A DNA stretch of 64,000 bases from Mycobacterium sp. 1554424.7 (GCF_001665295.1 NZ_LZSE01000072.1:53649-117648), one strand, 5' to 3'. Counted from the stretch's first letter, positions 1-9,655 are shown. A program made the numbers and translations. The notes: a model not told the origin generated them from the sequence alone.

Positions 1-1206
1 ACCCGGGTGCTGGGCACCTTCCTGCGCGACGTGATCGCCCGCAACCCCGATCGGTTCCGGCTGATGGGCCCCGACGAGACCGCCTCCAACCGGCTCGACG
101 CCGTCTTCGGCGCGACCGACAAGGTGTGGCTCTCGGAGACCGGGCCCGACGACGAGCACCTCGCGCCCGACGGGCGGGTGATGGAGGTGCTCTCCGAACA
201 CCTGTGCCAGGGCTGGCTGGAGGGCTACCTGCTGACCGGCCGGCACGGCCTGTTCAACTGCTACGAGGCCTTCGTGCACATCGTCGACTCGATGCTCAAC
301 CAGCACGCGAAGTGGCTGGCCACCAGCCGGGAACTGCCGTGGCGGCGGCCGATCGCGTCGCTGAACTACCTGCTGACCTCCCACGTGTGGCGCCAGGACC
401 ACAACGGCGCCTCGCATCAGGACCCCGGATTCATCGACCTGGTCGCGAACAAGCGGGCCGAGCTGACGCGGGTGTACCTGCCGCCGGACGGCAACACGCT
501 GCTGTCGGTGGCGGACCACTGCCTGCGCAGCCGCAACTACGTCAACGTGATCGTCGCCGGCAAGCAGCCCGCGCTGGCCTACCTGGACATGGAGCAGGCC
601 ATCGCCCATTGCGCGCGCGGCCTGGGCATCTGGTCGTGGGCGAGCACCGCTGGGTCTTCCGTCGCCGACCCCGACGTCGTGCTGGCCTGCGCCGGGGACA
701 TCCCGACGCTGGAGGTGCTGGCGGCCGCCGACATCCTGCGGCGCGAGCTGCCCGGGCTGGCCGTCCGGGTGGTCAACGTCGTGGACCTGATGCGGCTGCA
801 ACCGGACTCCGAGCATCCACATGGCTTGCCGGACAGGGAGTTTGACGCGCTGTTCACCTGCGACAAGCCGGTCATCTTCGCCTACCACGGCTACCCGTGG
901 CTGATCCACCGGCTGACCTATAGCCGCGCCAACCACGCGCACCTTCACGTGCGCGGCTTCAAGGAGCGCGGCACCACGACGACGCCGTTCGACATGGTGA
1001 TGCTCAACGACCTCGATCGCTTCCATCTGGTCATGGATGTGATCGACCGGGTCGACGGGCTGGCCAGCCAGGCCGCGGTGCTGCGCCAGCGGATGGTCGA
1101 CGCGCGCCTGGCCGCCCGCGCCTACACCCGCGAGCACGGCGAGGACGACCCGGCGATTTCGGGGTGGACCTGGGAGTCGAGCGAGCGGAGCGAACGGAGT
1201 GAGTGA
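1..1206 (+). CDS. xfp: Phosphoketolase, C-terminal part (5' end outside window)
   Basis: The reading frame is open from the first base, so the gene starts upstream; about 401 C-terminal residues are present of an enzyme that is normally near 800. Phosphoketolase splits xylulose-5-phosphate or fructose-6-phosphate with phosphate to give acetyl phosphate, using thiamine diphosphate in the cytosol. Family stretches visible are [19 protein letters not shown], the block [20 protein letters not shown] that surrounds cofactor and substrate residues, and the C-terminal block [17 protein letters not shown]. The last residues, [10 protein letters not shown], come from a GAGCGGAGCGAACGGAGTGAG low-complexity run and are probably a non-essential tail. 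The gene is followed, tail to tail, by a small minus-strand gene. The family assignment is firm. Confidence 0.93.
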   Translation, partial: TRVLGTFLRDVIARNPDRFRLMGPDETASNRLDAVFGATDKVWLSETGPDDEHLAPDGRVMEVLSEHLCQGWLEGYLLTGRHGLFNCYEAFVHIVDSMLNQHAKWLATSRELPWRRPIASLNYLLTSHVWRQDHNGASHQDPGFIDLVANKRAELTRVYLPPDGNTLLSVADHCLRSRNYVNVIVAGKQPALAYLDMEQAIAHCARGLGIWSWASTAGSSVADPDVVLACAGDIPTLEVLAAADILRRELPGLAVRVVNVVDLMRLQPDSEHPHGLPDREFDALFTCDKPVIFAYHGYPWLIHRLTYSRANHAHLHVRGFKERGTTTTPFDMVMLNDLDRFHLVMDVIDRVDGLASQAAVLRQRMVDARLAARAYTREHGEDDPAISGWTWESSERSERSE

Positions 1207-1299
1207 CGGGAGCGAGACGACCGATCGGACCTGGGAGCGTGCGGAACACGCGTAGTGAGTGAGCGCCGCATCATGTCCGGACGTGCGATGCGCCCCCGG

Positions 1300-1467
1300 C
1301 TACACGGCGCGGGGTTTGCCGGTGCCGCCGGAAGGCTCGCCGTAGTCCCTCGGATTGCCGGCGTCGATGTGCCAGATCCAATTGCCGTGGAGGGGCCGGT
1401 CAACGGCAAGAGCGGCCAAGGGTGCAATTACGAGGATTGAGAGCAACGTCCACACCGTCGTAGCCAT
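1300..1467 (-). CDS. Small single-pass membrane protein
   Basis: A 55-residue ORF starting MATTVWTLLSILVIAPLAAL has one N-terminal hydrophobic segment (about residues 4-22) followed by a polar tail with HGNWIWHIDAGNPRDYGEP. I do not recognise a family. The start is chosen because AGGAGG lies 6 bases upstream of this ATG, a near-perfect ribosome-binding site; a longer in-frame start at 1503 has no such site and would overlap the operator. It is divergently transcribed from a CGNR zinc-finger regulator, and the 9-bp inverted repeat between the two genes suggests that this small protein is a target of that regulator. Function unknown; reality of the gene rests on the ribosome-binding site and context. 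Confidence 0.6.
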   Translation of the reverse strand: MATTVWTLLSILVIAPLAALAVDRPLHGNWIWHIDAGNPRDYGEPSGGTGKPRAV

Positions 1468-1491
1468 GAGTTCCTCCTGTCCTCTGTTCCG

Positions 1492-1520
1492 AGGTGTAAC
1501 CATCTTAGATAGTTACACCT
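1492..1520. promoter_or_regulatory. Inverted repeat, probable operator of the CGNR regulator
   Basis: AGGTGTAAC (1492-1500) and GTTACACCT (1512-1520) are perfect 9-bp inverted arms separated by 11 bases. A related half-site AGGTGGTTAC (1545-1554) abuts the ATG of the regulator gene. The arms sit between two divergent genes, 24 bases upstream of the minus-strand start and 34 bases upstream of the plus-strand start, as expected of an autoregulatory operator. The binding protein is inferred. Confidence 0.6.
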
Positions 1521-1554
1521 TGCCCGCGATTGTGAAACCTGTCAAGGTGGTTAC

Positions 1555-2112
1555 ATGAAGTTCGTCTACGGGAGCGGGCGGCCGTGCCTGGACTTCGTGG
1601 GCACGCTGAAATATCGGGACTCGGCTCGCGAGGAATTGTTGACCGACCCGCAGCGGGTGTCGGACTGGGCGGTTGGCGCCGGGCTGGTCGATACGCCGCT
1701 CGAGATGACCGACGATGAATTGGCGGCAGCAATCGCGGTGCGCGAAGCCGTCTACCGGGTCGTTCTCGCGCGGGTCGACGGCAGCCGACTCGATGTCGCC
1801 GATGTGGATCTTCTGAATGCGCACGCGTCCGAACCCCAGCTCACGCCGGTATTGCATCCGGACGGGTCGGTCAGCCGCGGCGGTACCGTGCGGCGGCTGC
1901 TCGCCGGGCTGGCCGCCGATCTGCTCGACCTTTATGCCGGCCCCGACATCGATAAGGTCAAGAAGTGCGCCCATTCTGGCTGCACGCGGCTCTACGTCGA
2001 CGCATCGCGAGCCCAGAACCGGCACTGGTGCGGAATGCGCACGTGCGGCAACCGCGCGAAGGTCCAGGCCTTCCGCGCCCGCCGGCAAGCCGCCGCGGTT
2101 CAGCCTTCCTGA
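1555..2112 (+). CDS. CGNR zinc-finger / ABATE-domain transcriptional regulator
   Basis: This 185-residue protein has the two-part layout of the CGNR family: an N-terminal ABATE (stress-induced regulator) domain beginning MKFVYGSGRPCLDFVGTL and a C-terminal zinc finger. The finger shows the cysteines CAHSGCTRLYVD, WCGMRTCGNRAKV, including the signature CGNR at roughly residues 165-168, followed by a basic QAFRARR helix typical of DNA contact. ABATE domains are thought to sense a small ligand, but which one is unknown. The ATG directly follows a half-site of the upstream inverted repeat, consistent with autoregulation. It is divergent from a small membrane protein gene. Confidence 0.88.
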   Translation: MKFVYGSGRPCLDFVGTLKYRDSAREELLTDPQRVSDWAVGAGLVDTPLEMTDDELAAAIAVREAVYRVVLARVDGSRLDVADVDLLNAHASEPQLTPVLHPDGSVSRGGTVRRLLAGLAADLLDLYAGPDIDKVKKCAHSGCTRLYVDASRAQNRHWCGMRTCGNRAKVQAFRARRQAAAVQPS

Positions 2113-2156
2113 GCAAGCTGAACTGCGAGAACGCGGTCCCCCGGTAAGCTTGCCGG

Positions 2157-2897
2157 ATGCCCGACGCCATCGCTGCCGCACAGCCTTCGGCGCCCCACCG
2201 GTTGCACATCCACCTCGACATCGCCGCAGTGGTCGTCGTGCTGGTGCTGACCAATGTGGTCGCGCACTTCACCACGCCGTGGGCGAGCATCGCGACTGTC
2301 CCCGCCGCCGCCGTCGGGCTCGTCGCCCTGATGCGCTACCGCGGGCTGGGCTGGGCCGACCTCGGCCTTGGCCGCGAACACTGGCGGCCGGGCCTGGCGT
2401 ACGCGCTGGGCGCCGTGGCCGTCGTGGCGTCGGTGATCGCGATCGGGATCCTGCTGCCGATGACCCGGCCGATGTTCCTGAACAACCACTACGCCACGAT
2501 CTCCGGCGCCCTGATCGCCTCGATGGTCATCATCCCCCTGCAGACCGTGATCCCCGAGGAGCTCGCATTCCGCGGGGTGCTGCACGGCGCGCTGAACCGG
2601 GCCTGGGGCTTTCGCGGGGTGGCGCTGGGCGGGTCGCTGCTGTTCGGCCTGTGGCACGTCGCCACGTCGCTGGGACTCACCAGCAACAACGTCGGCTTCA
2701 CCCGGCTGTTCGGCGGCGGGTTCGCCGGAATGCTGGCCGGCGTGACGTTGGCGGTCCTGGCCACCGGCGCTGCCGGCTTCGTCTTCAGCTGGCTGCGCCG
2801 GCGAAGCGGCAGCCTGATCGCGCCGATCGCGCTGCACTGGTCACTGAACGGGCTCGGCGCCCTGGCCGCGGCGCTGGTCTGGCACCTGTCGACCTGA
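2157..2897 (+). CDS. CPBP-family intramembrane metalloprotease
   Basis: The 246-residue protein has about seven to eight hydrophobic segments. It carries the motifs of the CAAX protease / bacteriocin-processing (CPBP, Abi) family: PEELAFRGVLHGA (EExxxR), LLFGLWHVA with the second catalytic histidine, and HWSLNG near the C-terminus. These residues form an intramembrane glutamate/histidine active site. Substrates in mycobacteria are unknown. The upstream gap is 44 bases, so it could be co-transcribed with the CGNR regulator. Its stop codon abuts the stop codon of the convergent dehydrogenase gene at 2898, with no spacer for a terminator. Confidence 0.88.
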   Translation: MPDAIAAAQPSAPHRLHIHLDIAAVVVVLVLTNVVAHFTTPWASIATVPAAAVGLVALMRYRGLGWADLGLGREHWRPGLAYALGAVAVVASVIAIGILLPMTRPMFLNNHYATISGALIASMVIIPLQTVIPEELAFRGVLHGALNRAWGFRGVALGGSLLFGLWHVATSLGLTSNNVGFTRLFGGGFAGMLAGVTLAVLATGAAGFVFSWLRRRSGSLIAPIALHWSLNGLGALAAALVWHLST

Positions 2898-3926
2898 CTA
2901 GACCAGCAGCACCGCGGCACCGGCGATACGACCGGCGCTCAGATCCGTCAGGGCCTCGTCGGCCCGGTCGAGCGGGTATTCCGGCGTGGTCACCTCGATG
3001 CGATGCTCGCCGGCGAAGTCGAGGAAGGCACGGGCGTCGGCCCGCGTGTTCGACGTGACCGAGCGGACCTGGCGCTCCTGAAACAGGTGGCGCTGGTAGT
3101 TCAGGGGCGGGATGTCGGACAGGTGAATGCCCGCGATCGCCAGGGTGCCGCCGCGGTCCAGCGCCGCCAGCGCGGGCAACACCAGCTCGCCGACGGGCGC
3201 GAAGAGTATCGCGGCGTCCAGCGGCACCGGCGGCGGATCGGCCGCGCCCTGGGCCGACGCGGCGCCGAGTCCCAGCGCCAGCCGGCGCGCCTCCTCTCCG
3301 CGCGTCATCACGTGCACCTCGGCGCCCTGCGCCAGCGCGACCTGCGCGGTGATGTGGGCGCTGCCGCCGAATCCGTATAGGCCCAGCCGCCCGCCCGGGG
3401 GCAGGTCGGCGCGCAGCAGCGAGCGGTAGCCGATGATGCCGGCGCACAGCAACGGCGCGAGCTCGCTGTCGCTGTAACCGCTCGGCAGGTGATGCGCGAA
3501 AGCGGCTGGGACGGTGGCGAATTCGGCGTATCCGCCGTCGGCGTCCCAGCCGGTGTAGCGGGACTGCGGGCACAGGTTCTCGTCGCCGCGGCGGCAGTAT
3601 TTGCACACCCCGCAGGTGTGGCGCAGCCAGGCGATGCCCACCCGGTCTCCCGGCTTGAACGCGTCGCCGGCCTCGGCGCCCACCTCGACGACCTCGCCCA
3701 CCACCTCGTGGCCGGGCGTCACCCCGGTGCGGTGCACCGGCAGATCGCCCTCGGTGACGTGCAGGTCGGTGCGGCACACCCCGCAGGCTCGCACGGCGAC
3801 CAGCAGCTCGGACGGTTCGGGCCGCGGCACCTCGTAGGTGACCTGTTCGAGCGGTCCGGTGGCCATGGGTCCGGGGCGGCGCACCCGCCACGCGCGCATC
3901 GTCGTGGTCGTCACCGCTTCGGCCAT
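2898..3926 (-). CDS. adhA: Zinc-dependent alcohol dehydrogenase (AdhA-like)
   Basis: This is a medium-chain NAD(P)-dependent alcohol dehydrogenase of about 342 residues. Near the N-terminus it has [16 protein letters not shown] and the GHEVVGEV block with catalytic zinc ligands. The structural zinc lobe is [15 protein letters not shown], with four cysteines. The nucleotide-binding fold is represented by [16 protein letters not shown]; here GxGxxG is altered to GFGGSA, as in several AdhA-like members. The start chosen is ATG at 3926 ([15 protein letters not shown]); ATG at 3899 (MRAWRV) is an alternative, and neither has a strong ribosome-binding site. It lies next to apa, as Rv1862 does in M. 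tuberculosis. The physiological substrate is unknown. Confidence 0.9.
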   Translation of the reverse strand: MAEAVTTTTMRAWRVRRPGPMATGPLEQVTYEVPRPEPSELLVAVRACGVCRTDLHVTEGDLPVHRTGVTPGHEVVGEVVEVGAEAGDAFKPGDRVGIAWLRHTCGVCKYCRRGDENLCPQSRYTGWDADGGYAEFATVPAAFAHHLPSGYSDSELAPLLCAGIIGYRSLLRADLPPGGRLGLYGFGGSAHITAQVALAQGAEVHVMTRGEEARRLALGLGAASAQGAADPPPVPLDAAILFAPVGELVLPALAALDRGGTLAIAGIHLSDIPPLNYQRHLFQERQVRSVTSNTRADARAFLDFAGEHRIEVTTPEYPLDRADEALTDLSAGRIAGAAVLLV

Positions 3927-4001
3927 CACCCCATCATGCCGGGATCCGCCACGGCCGCAACGGGTTAACGCCCGACTTGGGCGCATGCTCGCTCGGCCGG
4001 A

Positions 4002-5027
4002 TCAGGCCGGCAAAGCCCGCTGCGGCCCGGGGGTGGAAGTGACCAGGCCCGCGGGCGCCTGGCCGGGAGCCGGAGCGGGCGCGGGAGCCGGAGCGGGTGC
4101 GGGTGCGGGTGCGCCCGGCACGGCTGCGGGTGCGCCGGGCACGGCTGCGGGTGCGCCGGGAGCCGGCGCCGGCACCGCGGCGGGCGCCGTCCAGGGCTGG
4201 ATCGACTCGGCCAGCGCCTTGGCGGCGCCCTGGTCCACCGGGTCGTTCGACGTCCCGAGCCACACCACGAACCAGCGCTGCGGGGGTCCGCCGGCGCCCG
4301 TCGACGGCGAGCTGACCACGCCGGTCCAGATCTGCCCGTTCGGCTTGGCGGGATCGCTGAACTTCACCTCGTAGTACGAGGCGCTCCCGGTGATCCCGTT
4401 GGCGGCGGTCAGCGGGGTGGCGCTTTGGTTGATCCGGGTGCCGGGATACGGCATGAAGAACTCACCCATGTCCGAGCCCAGCCGGACCGCGGCCTTCGAG
4501 TCGGTGGTTTCGGCACTGGCGTAAAGCTTTTGGTCCAGCCGGCCCATCACGATGCGGGTGTCGTTGGCGACCGCCGGCGCCTGCCCCGGCGGCGGCGGGG
4601 GGCCGATGGTCTTGCTGAGCAACTCCGAACCGTAATCGAGGTGGGTCGCGTCGGACTCCACCCAGCCGGCGGGAAGGACGAAGCTGAACCCACCGACGGC
4701 GTTGCCGATCCGGCCCGCGTTGGGGTCGACGGGCGGCGGCGGGGGCGCGTTCGGATCAACCGGCGGCGGCGGCGTCGCGTTGGGGTCACCCGGCGGGGGT
4801 TGCGGCGATGCCGGCGCGCCCGGCGGCGGCGTGGTTGTGGTCGTGGACGGCGCCGGCGCGGGTGCCGCCGTGGTGGTGGTCGGCGGGACCGGTGTCGGGG
4901 TCTCGGGGTCGGCGTACGAGGTCGCCGGTAACGCGATGGCGACGGCGCTGGCACTGGTCACCGTGGCGATCGCCAGTGTCGCCCACAGCCCTTTCCGACG
5001 TGTCGAGTTCGTGTCCACCTGATCCAT
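4002..5027 (-). CDS. apa: Alanine/proline-rich secreted glycoprotein Apa (fibronectin attachment protein)
   Basis: A 341-residue secreted protein. A signal peptide occupies about residues 11-40, ending LPATSYA before DPETPTP. A proline/threonine-rich mucin-like segment follows, the region O-mannosylated in the known protein. The central globular domain begins [18 protein letters not shown] and includes the conserved blocks [27 protein letters not shown] and [15 protein letters not shown]. The C-terminus is an Ala-Pro repeat tail. Apa is a cell-surface and culture-filtrate adhesin. It is downstream of modABC, which explains the old name modD, but the 97-base gap and unrelated function suggest an independent promoter. 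The proline-rich parts are built from short DNA repeats and are expected to vary between strains. Confidence 0.95.
   Translation of the reverse strand: MDQVDTNSTRRKGLWATLAIATVTSASAVAIALPATSYADPETPTPVPPTTTTAAPAPAPSTTTTTPPPGAPASPQPPPGDPNATPPPPVDPNAPPPPPVDPNAGRIGNAVGGFSFVLPAGWVESDATHLDYGSELLSKTIGPPPPPGQAPAVANDTRIVMGRLDQKLYASAETTDSKAAVRLGSDMGEFFMPYPGTRINQSATPLTAANGITGSASYYEVKFSDPAKPNGQIWTGVVSSPSTGAGGPPQRWFVVWLGTSNDPVDQGAAKALAESIQPWTAPAAVPAPAPGAPAAVPGAPAAVPGAPAPAPAPAPAPAPAPGQAPAGLVTSTPGPQRALPA
4108..4159 (-). repeat. 21-bp tandem repeat in the apa 3' region
   Basis: Two near-identical 21-bp units (4108-4128 and 4129-4149) and half of a third encode the repeated PGAPAAV block of the Apa tail. Length changes would be in frame. 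The adjacent Ala-Pro stretch is also repetitive, at hexanucleotide scale. Confidence 0.75.
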
Positions 5028-5124
5028 GGCGACGAACCTACCGCGTTACGGCTGTGACGCAAGGGTGCCTTGCGGCAGTTCGTGCGATGTTGCCGATGTG
5101 CAACCTCGCCCGCGTCGGCGCAGG

Positions 5125-6222
5125 TCAATGCGGCGCCGGGTACAGCGTCACCTCGTGGGCCTTGACCGAGAACCACACGCGCTCCCCGGGCGTGAGCCGC
5201 AGCTCGGCGGCGGCGTCCGCCGTGATCTCCGCCGCCAGACCGGGGGCGCCGTCGGACTGCTCCCGGCCTCGCACCAGGACCGCGGACCCGTGGGCATTCA
5301 GCTCTGCCACCGTCACCTCGACCGTGTTGCGTGGGCTGCCGCGCGGCCGGTCGCGGTACACCGCCACCGCGGTGGGCGGGAACACCGCGACCGCGTCGAC
5401 CACCCGGGCGTCCGGTTCCTGGGCCGGGTTCGCATACCACTGAGCGCCGGAGCGATCGTGCAGCGAGCCGTCGGGGCCGACTGTCCCGTTGACCAGGTTG
5501 ATGCCCGCGATGCGGGCGCCGAAGTGACTGCGCGGGGCGGCGAGAACCTCTGCCACGGACCCGATTTGGGCAATCTTGCCGGACTCGAGCACCAACACCC
5601 GGTCGGCCAGCGTGAACACGTCGAGCAGGTCGTGGGTGATCAGGATGACCGCGCAGCCGGTTCGGGTGACGACGTCGCGGAGCGCCGCGCGGATGCCCGC
5701 GGCCGCGGCGACGTCGAGCCCCGCCAGCGGCTCGTCGAGCAGCAACACGTCGGGCTCGGCCGCCAACGCGCGCGCGATCGCCACGCGCTGGGCCTGGCCC
5801 CCGGAAAGCTGCCGCGGTTTTCGGTCGGCGAGCCGCTCGGCGTCCACCTCCCGCAGCCAGCGCAGCGCCGTCGCTTTCTTGTCGGCGCGGGCGAAGCGGG
5901 ACAGTCCCCGGCGACTGTGCGGCCCGAACGCGACGTTGGCGGCGACGCTCAGGTGCGGAAACAGCAACGGGTCCTGCAGCAGCAACCCCACCCGTCGATC
6001 GTGGGTCGCCACGTACACGCCGGCCGCGGTGTCGGTCAGCACCCGATCGCCCAGCCGAACGACCCCCTCGTCGGGCCGAAGCAGCCCGGCGATGACGTGC
6101 AGGGCGGTCGACTTGCCGGCACCGTTGGGGCCGAGGACCGCGAGCACCTCGCCCGCGGAGACCGAGAACTCCACGTCCAGGTGGCGTTCGGCGACGACGG
6201 CGCGCAGCTGCAACTGGCTCAT
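5125..6222 (-). CDS. modC: Molybdate ABC transporter ATP-binding protein
   Basis: A 365-residue ATPase. Walker A is GPNGAGKST (residues 31-39), the signature is [15 protein letters not shown], Walker B is [12 protein letters not shown], and the H-loop lies in LITHDLLD. The C-terminal 70 or so residues form the Mop/TOBE molybdate-binding domain typical of ModC. The start is placed at ATG 6222 because it overlaps the modB stop as ATGA, the usual sign of translational coupling. It energises import of molybdate for molybdenum cofactor synthesis. It is the last gene of modA-modB-modC. Confidence 0.95.
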   Translation of the reverse strand: MSQLQLRAVVAERHLDVEFSVSAGEVLAVLGPNGAGKSTALHVIAGLLRPDEGVVRLGDRVLTDTAAGVYVATHDRRVGLLLQDPLLFPHLSVAANVAFGPHSRRGLSRFARADKKATALRWLREVDAERLADRKPRQLSGGQAQRVAIARALAAEPDVLLLDEPLAGLDVAAAAGIRAALRDVVTRTGCAVILITHDLLDVFTLADRVLVLESGKIAQIGSVAEVLAAPRSHFGARIAGINLVNGTVGPDGSLHDRSGAQWYANPAQEPDARVVDAVAVFPPTAVAVYRDRPRGSPRNTVEVTVAELNAHGSAVLVRGREQSDGAPGLAAEITADAAAELRLTPGERVWFSVKAHEVTLYPAPH

Positions 6223-7010
6223 GCGGACACCCCGGTGAGCCGGCGGGCGCCCAGGCCGAGAACCACCACCGCCGCCACCGCCACCAGCAGGATCGAGAGC
6301 GCCACGGCCGCGTTCGCGTCGCTCACCCGCTGCAGGTAGATCTCCAGCGGCAGCGTTCGGGTGACCCCCTGCCGGGACCCGGCGAACGTCAGCGTCGCGC
6401 CGAACTCCCCCAGCGAGCGGGCGAACGCCAGCACCGCCCCCGACGTCATCCCCGGCAGCAGCAGCGGCAGGGTCACCCGCCACCAGATCGTGCTCGGTCG
6501 CGCCCCCAGCGTGGCCGCCACCACCTCGTAGTCGGCTCCCGCGGTGCGCGCGGCGCCCTCGAGGGAAATCACCAGAAACGGCAGCGAGACGAAGGTCTGC
6601 GCCAGCACCACGGCGGTCGTGCTGAAGGCGATGCTGACGCCGGCGGCCTCCAGGTAACGCCCGATGAGTCCCAGCCGGCCGAACGCGTAGAGCAACGCGA
6701 TGCCGCCCACCACGGGAGGCAGCACCAGCGGCAGCAGGATCAGCGGCCTCAGAAGGCGGACAAGGCGCGCCGTGCTGCGGGCCAGCACCAGCGCCATCGG
6801 CACCCCCAGGACCACGCAGAGGGCGGTGCTGGCGGCGGCGGTCTTCAGGCTCAGCAGCAGCGCCGTCCGGGACGACGGGCTGGTGATCAGCGACCAGAAG
6901 TTCGGCCAGTCAACCTTGATCGCGATCGCGATCAGCGGCACCACCACGAACGCGGTCCCCGCGGCGGCGGGGACGTACACCCACCGCGGCAGATCCGTAG
7001 GCCGGTGCAC
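6219..7010 (-). CDS. modB: Molybdate ABC transporter permease
   Basis: 263 residues with five to six transmembrane segments. The cytoplasmic EAA-type coupling loop is visible in [37 protein letters not shown]. It forms the membrane channel of the molybdate importer. The start is GTG at 7010, only three bases after the modA stop, and the end overlaps modC by four bases, so the three genes form a tight operon. No anomalies seen. Confidence 0.95.
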   Translation of the reverse strand: MHRPTDLPRWVYVPAAAGTAFVVVPLIAIAIKVDWPNFWSLITSPSSRTALLLSLKTAAASTALCVVLGVPMALVLARSTARLVRLLRPLILLPLVLPPVVGGIALLYAFGRLGLIGRYLEAAGVSIAFSTTAVVLAQTFVSLPFLVISLEGAARTAGADYEVVAATLGARPSTIWWRVTLPLLLPGMTSGAVLAFARSLGEFGATLTFAGSRQGVTRTLPLEIYLQRVSDANAAVALSILLVAVAAVVVLGLGARRLTGVSA

Positions 7011-7013
7011 GGG

Positions 7014-7784
7014 TCAGGGTTTGGCGAAGCCCGACTGGGCCAGGATGTCCTGACCGGTGGCACCGGTCACCATGGCCACGAACTTTTGCGCCAGCGTCGC
7101 CTGCGCGGCGTTCTTCAACACGGCGATCGGATAGATGTTCACGGCGCCGGCGGCCTCCGGGAAGCTCACCGTCGCCACTTTGTTTCCGGCGCTATGTGCG
7201 TCGGTGACGTACACCAGCCCGGCGTCCGCCTGTCCGGTGGTGACCTTGTTCAGGACGTCGGTCACGTTGAGCTCCTCGCTGACCGGGTTGAGCCGCACGC
7301 CGGTGCTGTCTTCGACGCGCCGGGTCGCCGACCCGCACGGCACCGGCTTCTGGCAGACCACCACGCTAAGCCCCGGCTTGGTGAGGTCGGCGAAGGATCC
7401 GACCTTTTTCGGGTTGCCCGGCGCCGTGACGATGACCAACGTGTTCGAGGCGAAGTTTGTCGGGTTGCCGGCCAGCAGCCCCGCCCTCGCGACGGTGTCC
7501 ATCTGGGCGGTGTCGGCCGACGCGAAGACGTCGGCCGTCGCGCCCTGCGTCAACTGGGTGGCGAGCTCGGACGAACCGGCGAACTCGAAATCCACACTGC
7601 TGCCGGCGTTTTGGGTCTTGAACTGCTGACTGATCTGACTGAAGGCCGGCTTGAGCGACGCGGCGGCGAACACCACAACCTTGCCGGAGGCCGGGGTGGG
7701 CTGGGGTGATTTCGCGCTGCACCCGGACAGGGCCGCGGCCAGCATCGTCGGAACCAAAACCGCCAGGATTCCGATCCTACGCAT
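7014..7784 (-). CDS. modA: Molybdate-binding lipoprotein
   Basis: 256 residues. An N-terminal signal sequence ends in the lipobox LSGC with the lipidated cysteine at residue 22, so the protein is anchored to the outer face of the plasma membrane. The mature part begins KVVVFAAASLKPAF, the typical start of periplasmic molybdate-binding proteins; GSSELATQLTQGATADVFASAD and GLVYVTDA are other family blocks. It captures molybdate or tungstate and passes it to ModB. It is the first gene of the operon; the 217 bases upstream are shared with a divergent SDR gene. Confidence 0.95.
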   Translation of the reverse strand: MRRIGILAVLVPTMLAAALSGCSAKSPQPTPASGKVVVFAAASLKPAFSQISQQFKTQNAGSSVDFEFAGSSELATQLTQGATADVFASADTAQMDTVARAGLLAGNPTNFASNTLVIVTAPGNPKKVGSFADLTKPGLSVVVCQKPVPCGSATRRVEDSTGVRLNPVSEELNVTDVLNKVTTGQADAGLVYVTDAHSAGNKVATVSFPEAAGAVNIYPIAVLKNAAQATLAQKFVAMVTGATGQDILAQSGFAKP

Positions 7785-7970
7785 GAATAGACCCTAACTC
7801 GCCGAGGATGCGGCTCGCACCGGGCCGGACCGTCGCCGAACGGCACTGCCGAATAGTTATGCAAATAATCCGCGCGTCGCGGTAGCCGGAGTTTCGCGGA
7901 ACAGCTACTGTCCAGTAACATCTTCTTAGACTTATGCCATAAACGTGCTGATATCCCAGGCAGCTTCTGG

Positions 7971-7984
7971 GTTCAACGTTGAAC
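7971..7984. promoter_or_regulatory. 14-bp perfect palindrome upstream of the SDR gene
   Basis: GTTCAACGTTGAAC is a perfect palindrome ending 17 bases upstream of the GTG start of the SDR and about 187 bases upstream of the divergent modA. This is a plausible operator for a homodimeric regulator. The surrounding 150 bases are less GC-rich than average, as expected for a promoter region. The regulator is unknown. Confidence 0.4.
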
Positions 7985-8001
7985 ACGAGGAGGTCATCGC
8001 A

Positions 8002-8673
8002 GTGGAGGTGCTGGTCACAGGGGGCGACACGGAGCTGGGGCGCACGGTGGCCGAAGGCTTCCGCGACGACGGTCACAAGGTGACCCTCGTGGGCGCGCGC
8101 CGCGGCGAACTCGAGGTCGCCGCCAAGGAACTCGACGTGGACGCCATCGTCTGCGACACGACCGACCCGGCCAGCCTCGCCGAGGCGCGCGGGTTGTTCC
8201 CCCACCACCTCGACACCATCGTCAACGTTCCGGCGCCGGCCTGGGATCCGGGCGACCCGCGCACCTACTCGATGGCCGACACGGCCAACGCCTGGCGCAA
8301 CGCCCTCGACGCGACGGTGCTTTCGGTCGTGCTGACCGTGCAGGCCGTCGGCGATCACCTGTGCTCGGGCGGCGCGATCATCAGCGTGGTGCCGGAGAAC
8401 CCGCCCGCCGGCAGCATCGACGCCGCGATCAAGGCGACGCTGTCGAATTGGACCGCGGGGCAGGCGGAAGTTTTCGGCACCCGCGGGATCACCGTCAACA
8501 CCGTGGCCAGCGGTCGCGGCGCGCAGGCCGGTTACGACGGCCTGTCGCGCACGCCGCCGACGGTCGCCGCGGAGGTCGCCCGCCTGGCGCTGTTCCTCAC
8601 CACCCCGGCGGCTCGCCACATCACCGGCCAGACGTTGCACGTCAGCCACGGCGCGCTGGCGCATTTCGCCTGA
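8002..8673 (+). CDS. Short-chain dehydrogenase/reductase-like protein
   Basis: 223 residues. The start GTG at 8002 is preceded by AGGAGGTC about ten bases upstream, and begins VEVLVTGGDTELGRTVA, an SDR dinucleotide-binding motif (TGxxxxxG variant with GGDTELG). The usual active-site tetrad is degenerate: where a YxxxK motif is expected the sequence runs SIDAAIKATLSNWTAGQAE, with no tyrosine. The ITVNTVASGRG block and the C-terminal LALFLTTPAARHITGQTLHVSHG block are typical SDR. It may bind NAD(P) without classical SDR chemistry. The orthologue I recall beside modA in M. tuberculosis is Rv1856c. Confidence 0.85.
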   Translation: MEVLVTGGDTELGRTVAEGFRDDGHKVTLVGARRGELEVAAKELDVDAIVCDTTDPASLAEARGLFPHHLDTIVNVPAPAWDPGDPRTYSMADTANAWRNALDATVLSVVLTVQAVGDHLCSGGAIISVVPENPPAGSIDAAIKATLSNWTAGQAEVFGTRGITVNTVASGRGAQAGYDGLSRTPPTVAAEVARLALFLTTPAARHITGQTLHVSHGALAHFA

Positions 8674-8737
8674 GGCTGAATCGAAACCGGGTTCACGCTC
8701 TGGTTCGCACACCGGGCCGGTGGCTACGGTAACTAGC

Positions 8738-9655
8738 GTGGCTATTCGACTCGGTTTGCAGATTCCCAACTTCTCCTACGGCACCGGGGTGGACAAGCTC
8801 TTCCCCACTGTTATCGCCCAGGCTCAAGAGGCCGAAGCGGCCGGATTCGACTCGGTCTTCGTCATGGACCACTTCTACCAATTGCCCATGCTGGGCGACC
8901 CCGACCAGCCGATGCTGGAGGCCTACACCGCGCTCGGCGCGCTGGCCACCGCCACCGAACGGGTGCAGCTGGGCACCCTGGTGACCGGCAACACGTACCG
9001 CAACCCGACGCTGCTCGCCAAGATCATCACGACGCTCGACGTGGTGAGCCAGGGCCGGGCGATCCTGGGCATCGGCACCGGTTGGTTCGAGCTCGAGCAC
9101 GATCAGCTGGGCTTCGAGTTCGGCACCTTCACCGACAGGTTCAACCGGCTCGAGGAGGCGCTGCAGATCATCCTGCCGATGATCAAGGGCGAGCGGCCGA
9201 CCTTTTCCGGCGACTGGTATCAGGTCAAGGAGGCGCTGGCCAATCCCCGCTTCCGCGACCACATTCCGTTGATGATCGGCGGTAGCGGCGAGAAGAAGAC
9301 GATCCCGCTCGCCGCGCGCCACTTCGACCACCTCAACGTCATCGCCGGGTTCGACGAGCTGCCGGCCAAGCTGAAGGTCGTGCGGGAACGCTGCGAGGAA
9401 ATCGGCCGCGACCCGGCCACGCTGGAGACCAGCACGCTGACCACGGCGGTCGTCGACGAGAACTTCAAGGCCGACCAGATACCCGCCGAGATGACTCAGC
9501 GCATGGTGGTCGGCAGCGCGGAGTCGGTCGCCGAGCAACTCAAGACCAAGGTCATCGACGCCGGGATCTCCGGGCTCATCATCAACATGCCGTTCTACAC
9601 ACCGGGCGTCGTCACCGCGGCCGGCGAAGCCCTGCGTCCGATCGTGGGGCTGTAA
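8738..9655 (+). CDS. LLM-class (F420-dependent type) oxidoreductase
   Basis: 305 residues of the luciferase-like monooxygenase fold. It starts RLGLQIPNFSYGTGVDKLFPTV, then shows FDSVFVMDHFYQLP and RVQLGTLVTGNTYRNPTLLAKIITTLDVVSQGRAILGIGTGW, the characteristic beta-barrel blocks. LIIGG-like MIGGSGEKKTIPLAARHFDHLNV forms the later sheet. Members in mycobacteria usually use cofactor F420. The start is GTG at 8738; no strong ribosome-binding site is visible. The substrate is unknown. It lies 65 bases downstream of the SDR gene and may be co-transcribed with it. Confidence 0.9.
   Translation: MAIRLGLQIPNFSYGTGVDKLFPTVIAQAQEAEAAGFDSVFVMDHFYQLPMLGDPDQPMLEAYTALGALATATERVQLGTLVTGNTYRNPTLLAKIITTLDVVSQGRAILGIGTGWFELEHDQLGFEFGTFTDRFNRLEEALQIILPMIKGERPTFSGDWYQVKEALANPRFRDHIPLMIGGSGEKKTIPLAARHFDHLNVIAGFDELPAKLKVVRERCEEIGRDPATLETSTLTTAVVDENFKADQIPAEMTQRMVVGSAESVAEQLKTKVIDAGISGLIINMPFYTPGVVTAAGEALRPIVGL

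Noticed and set aside
1255-1440. Small plus-strand ORF after the phosphoketolase gene
   Set aside because: It overlaps the better supported minus-strand membrane protein gene and has no convincing ribosome-binding site.
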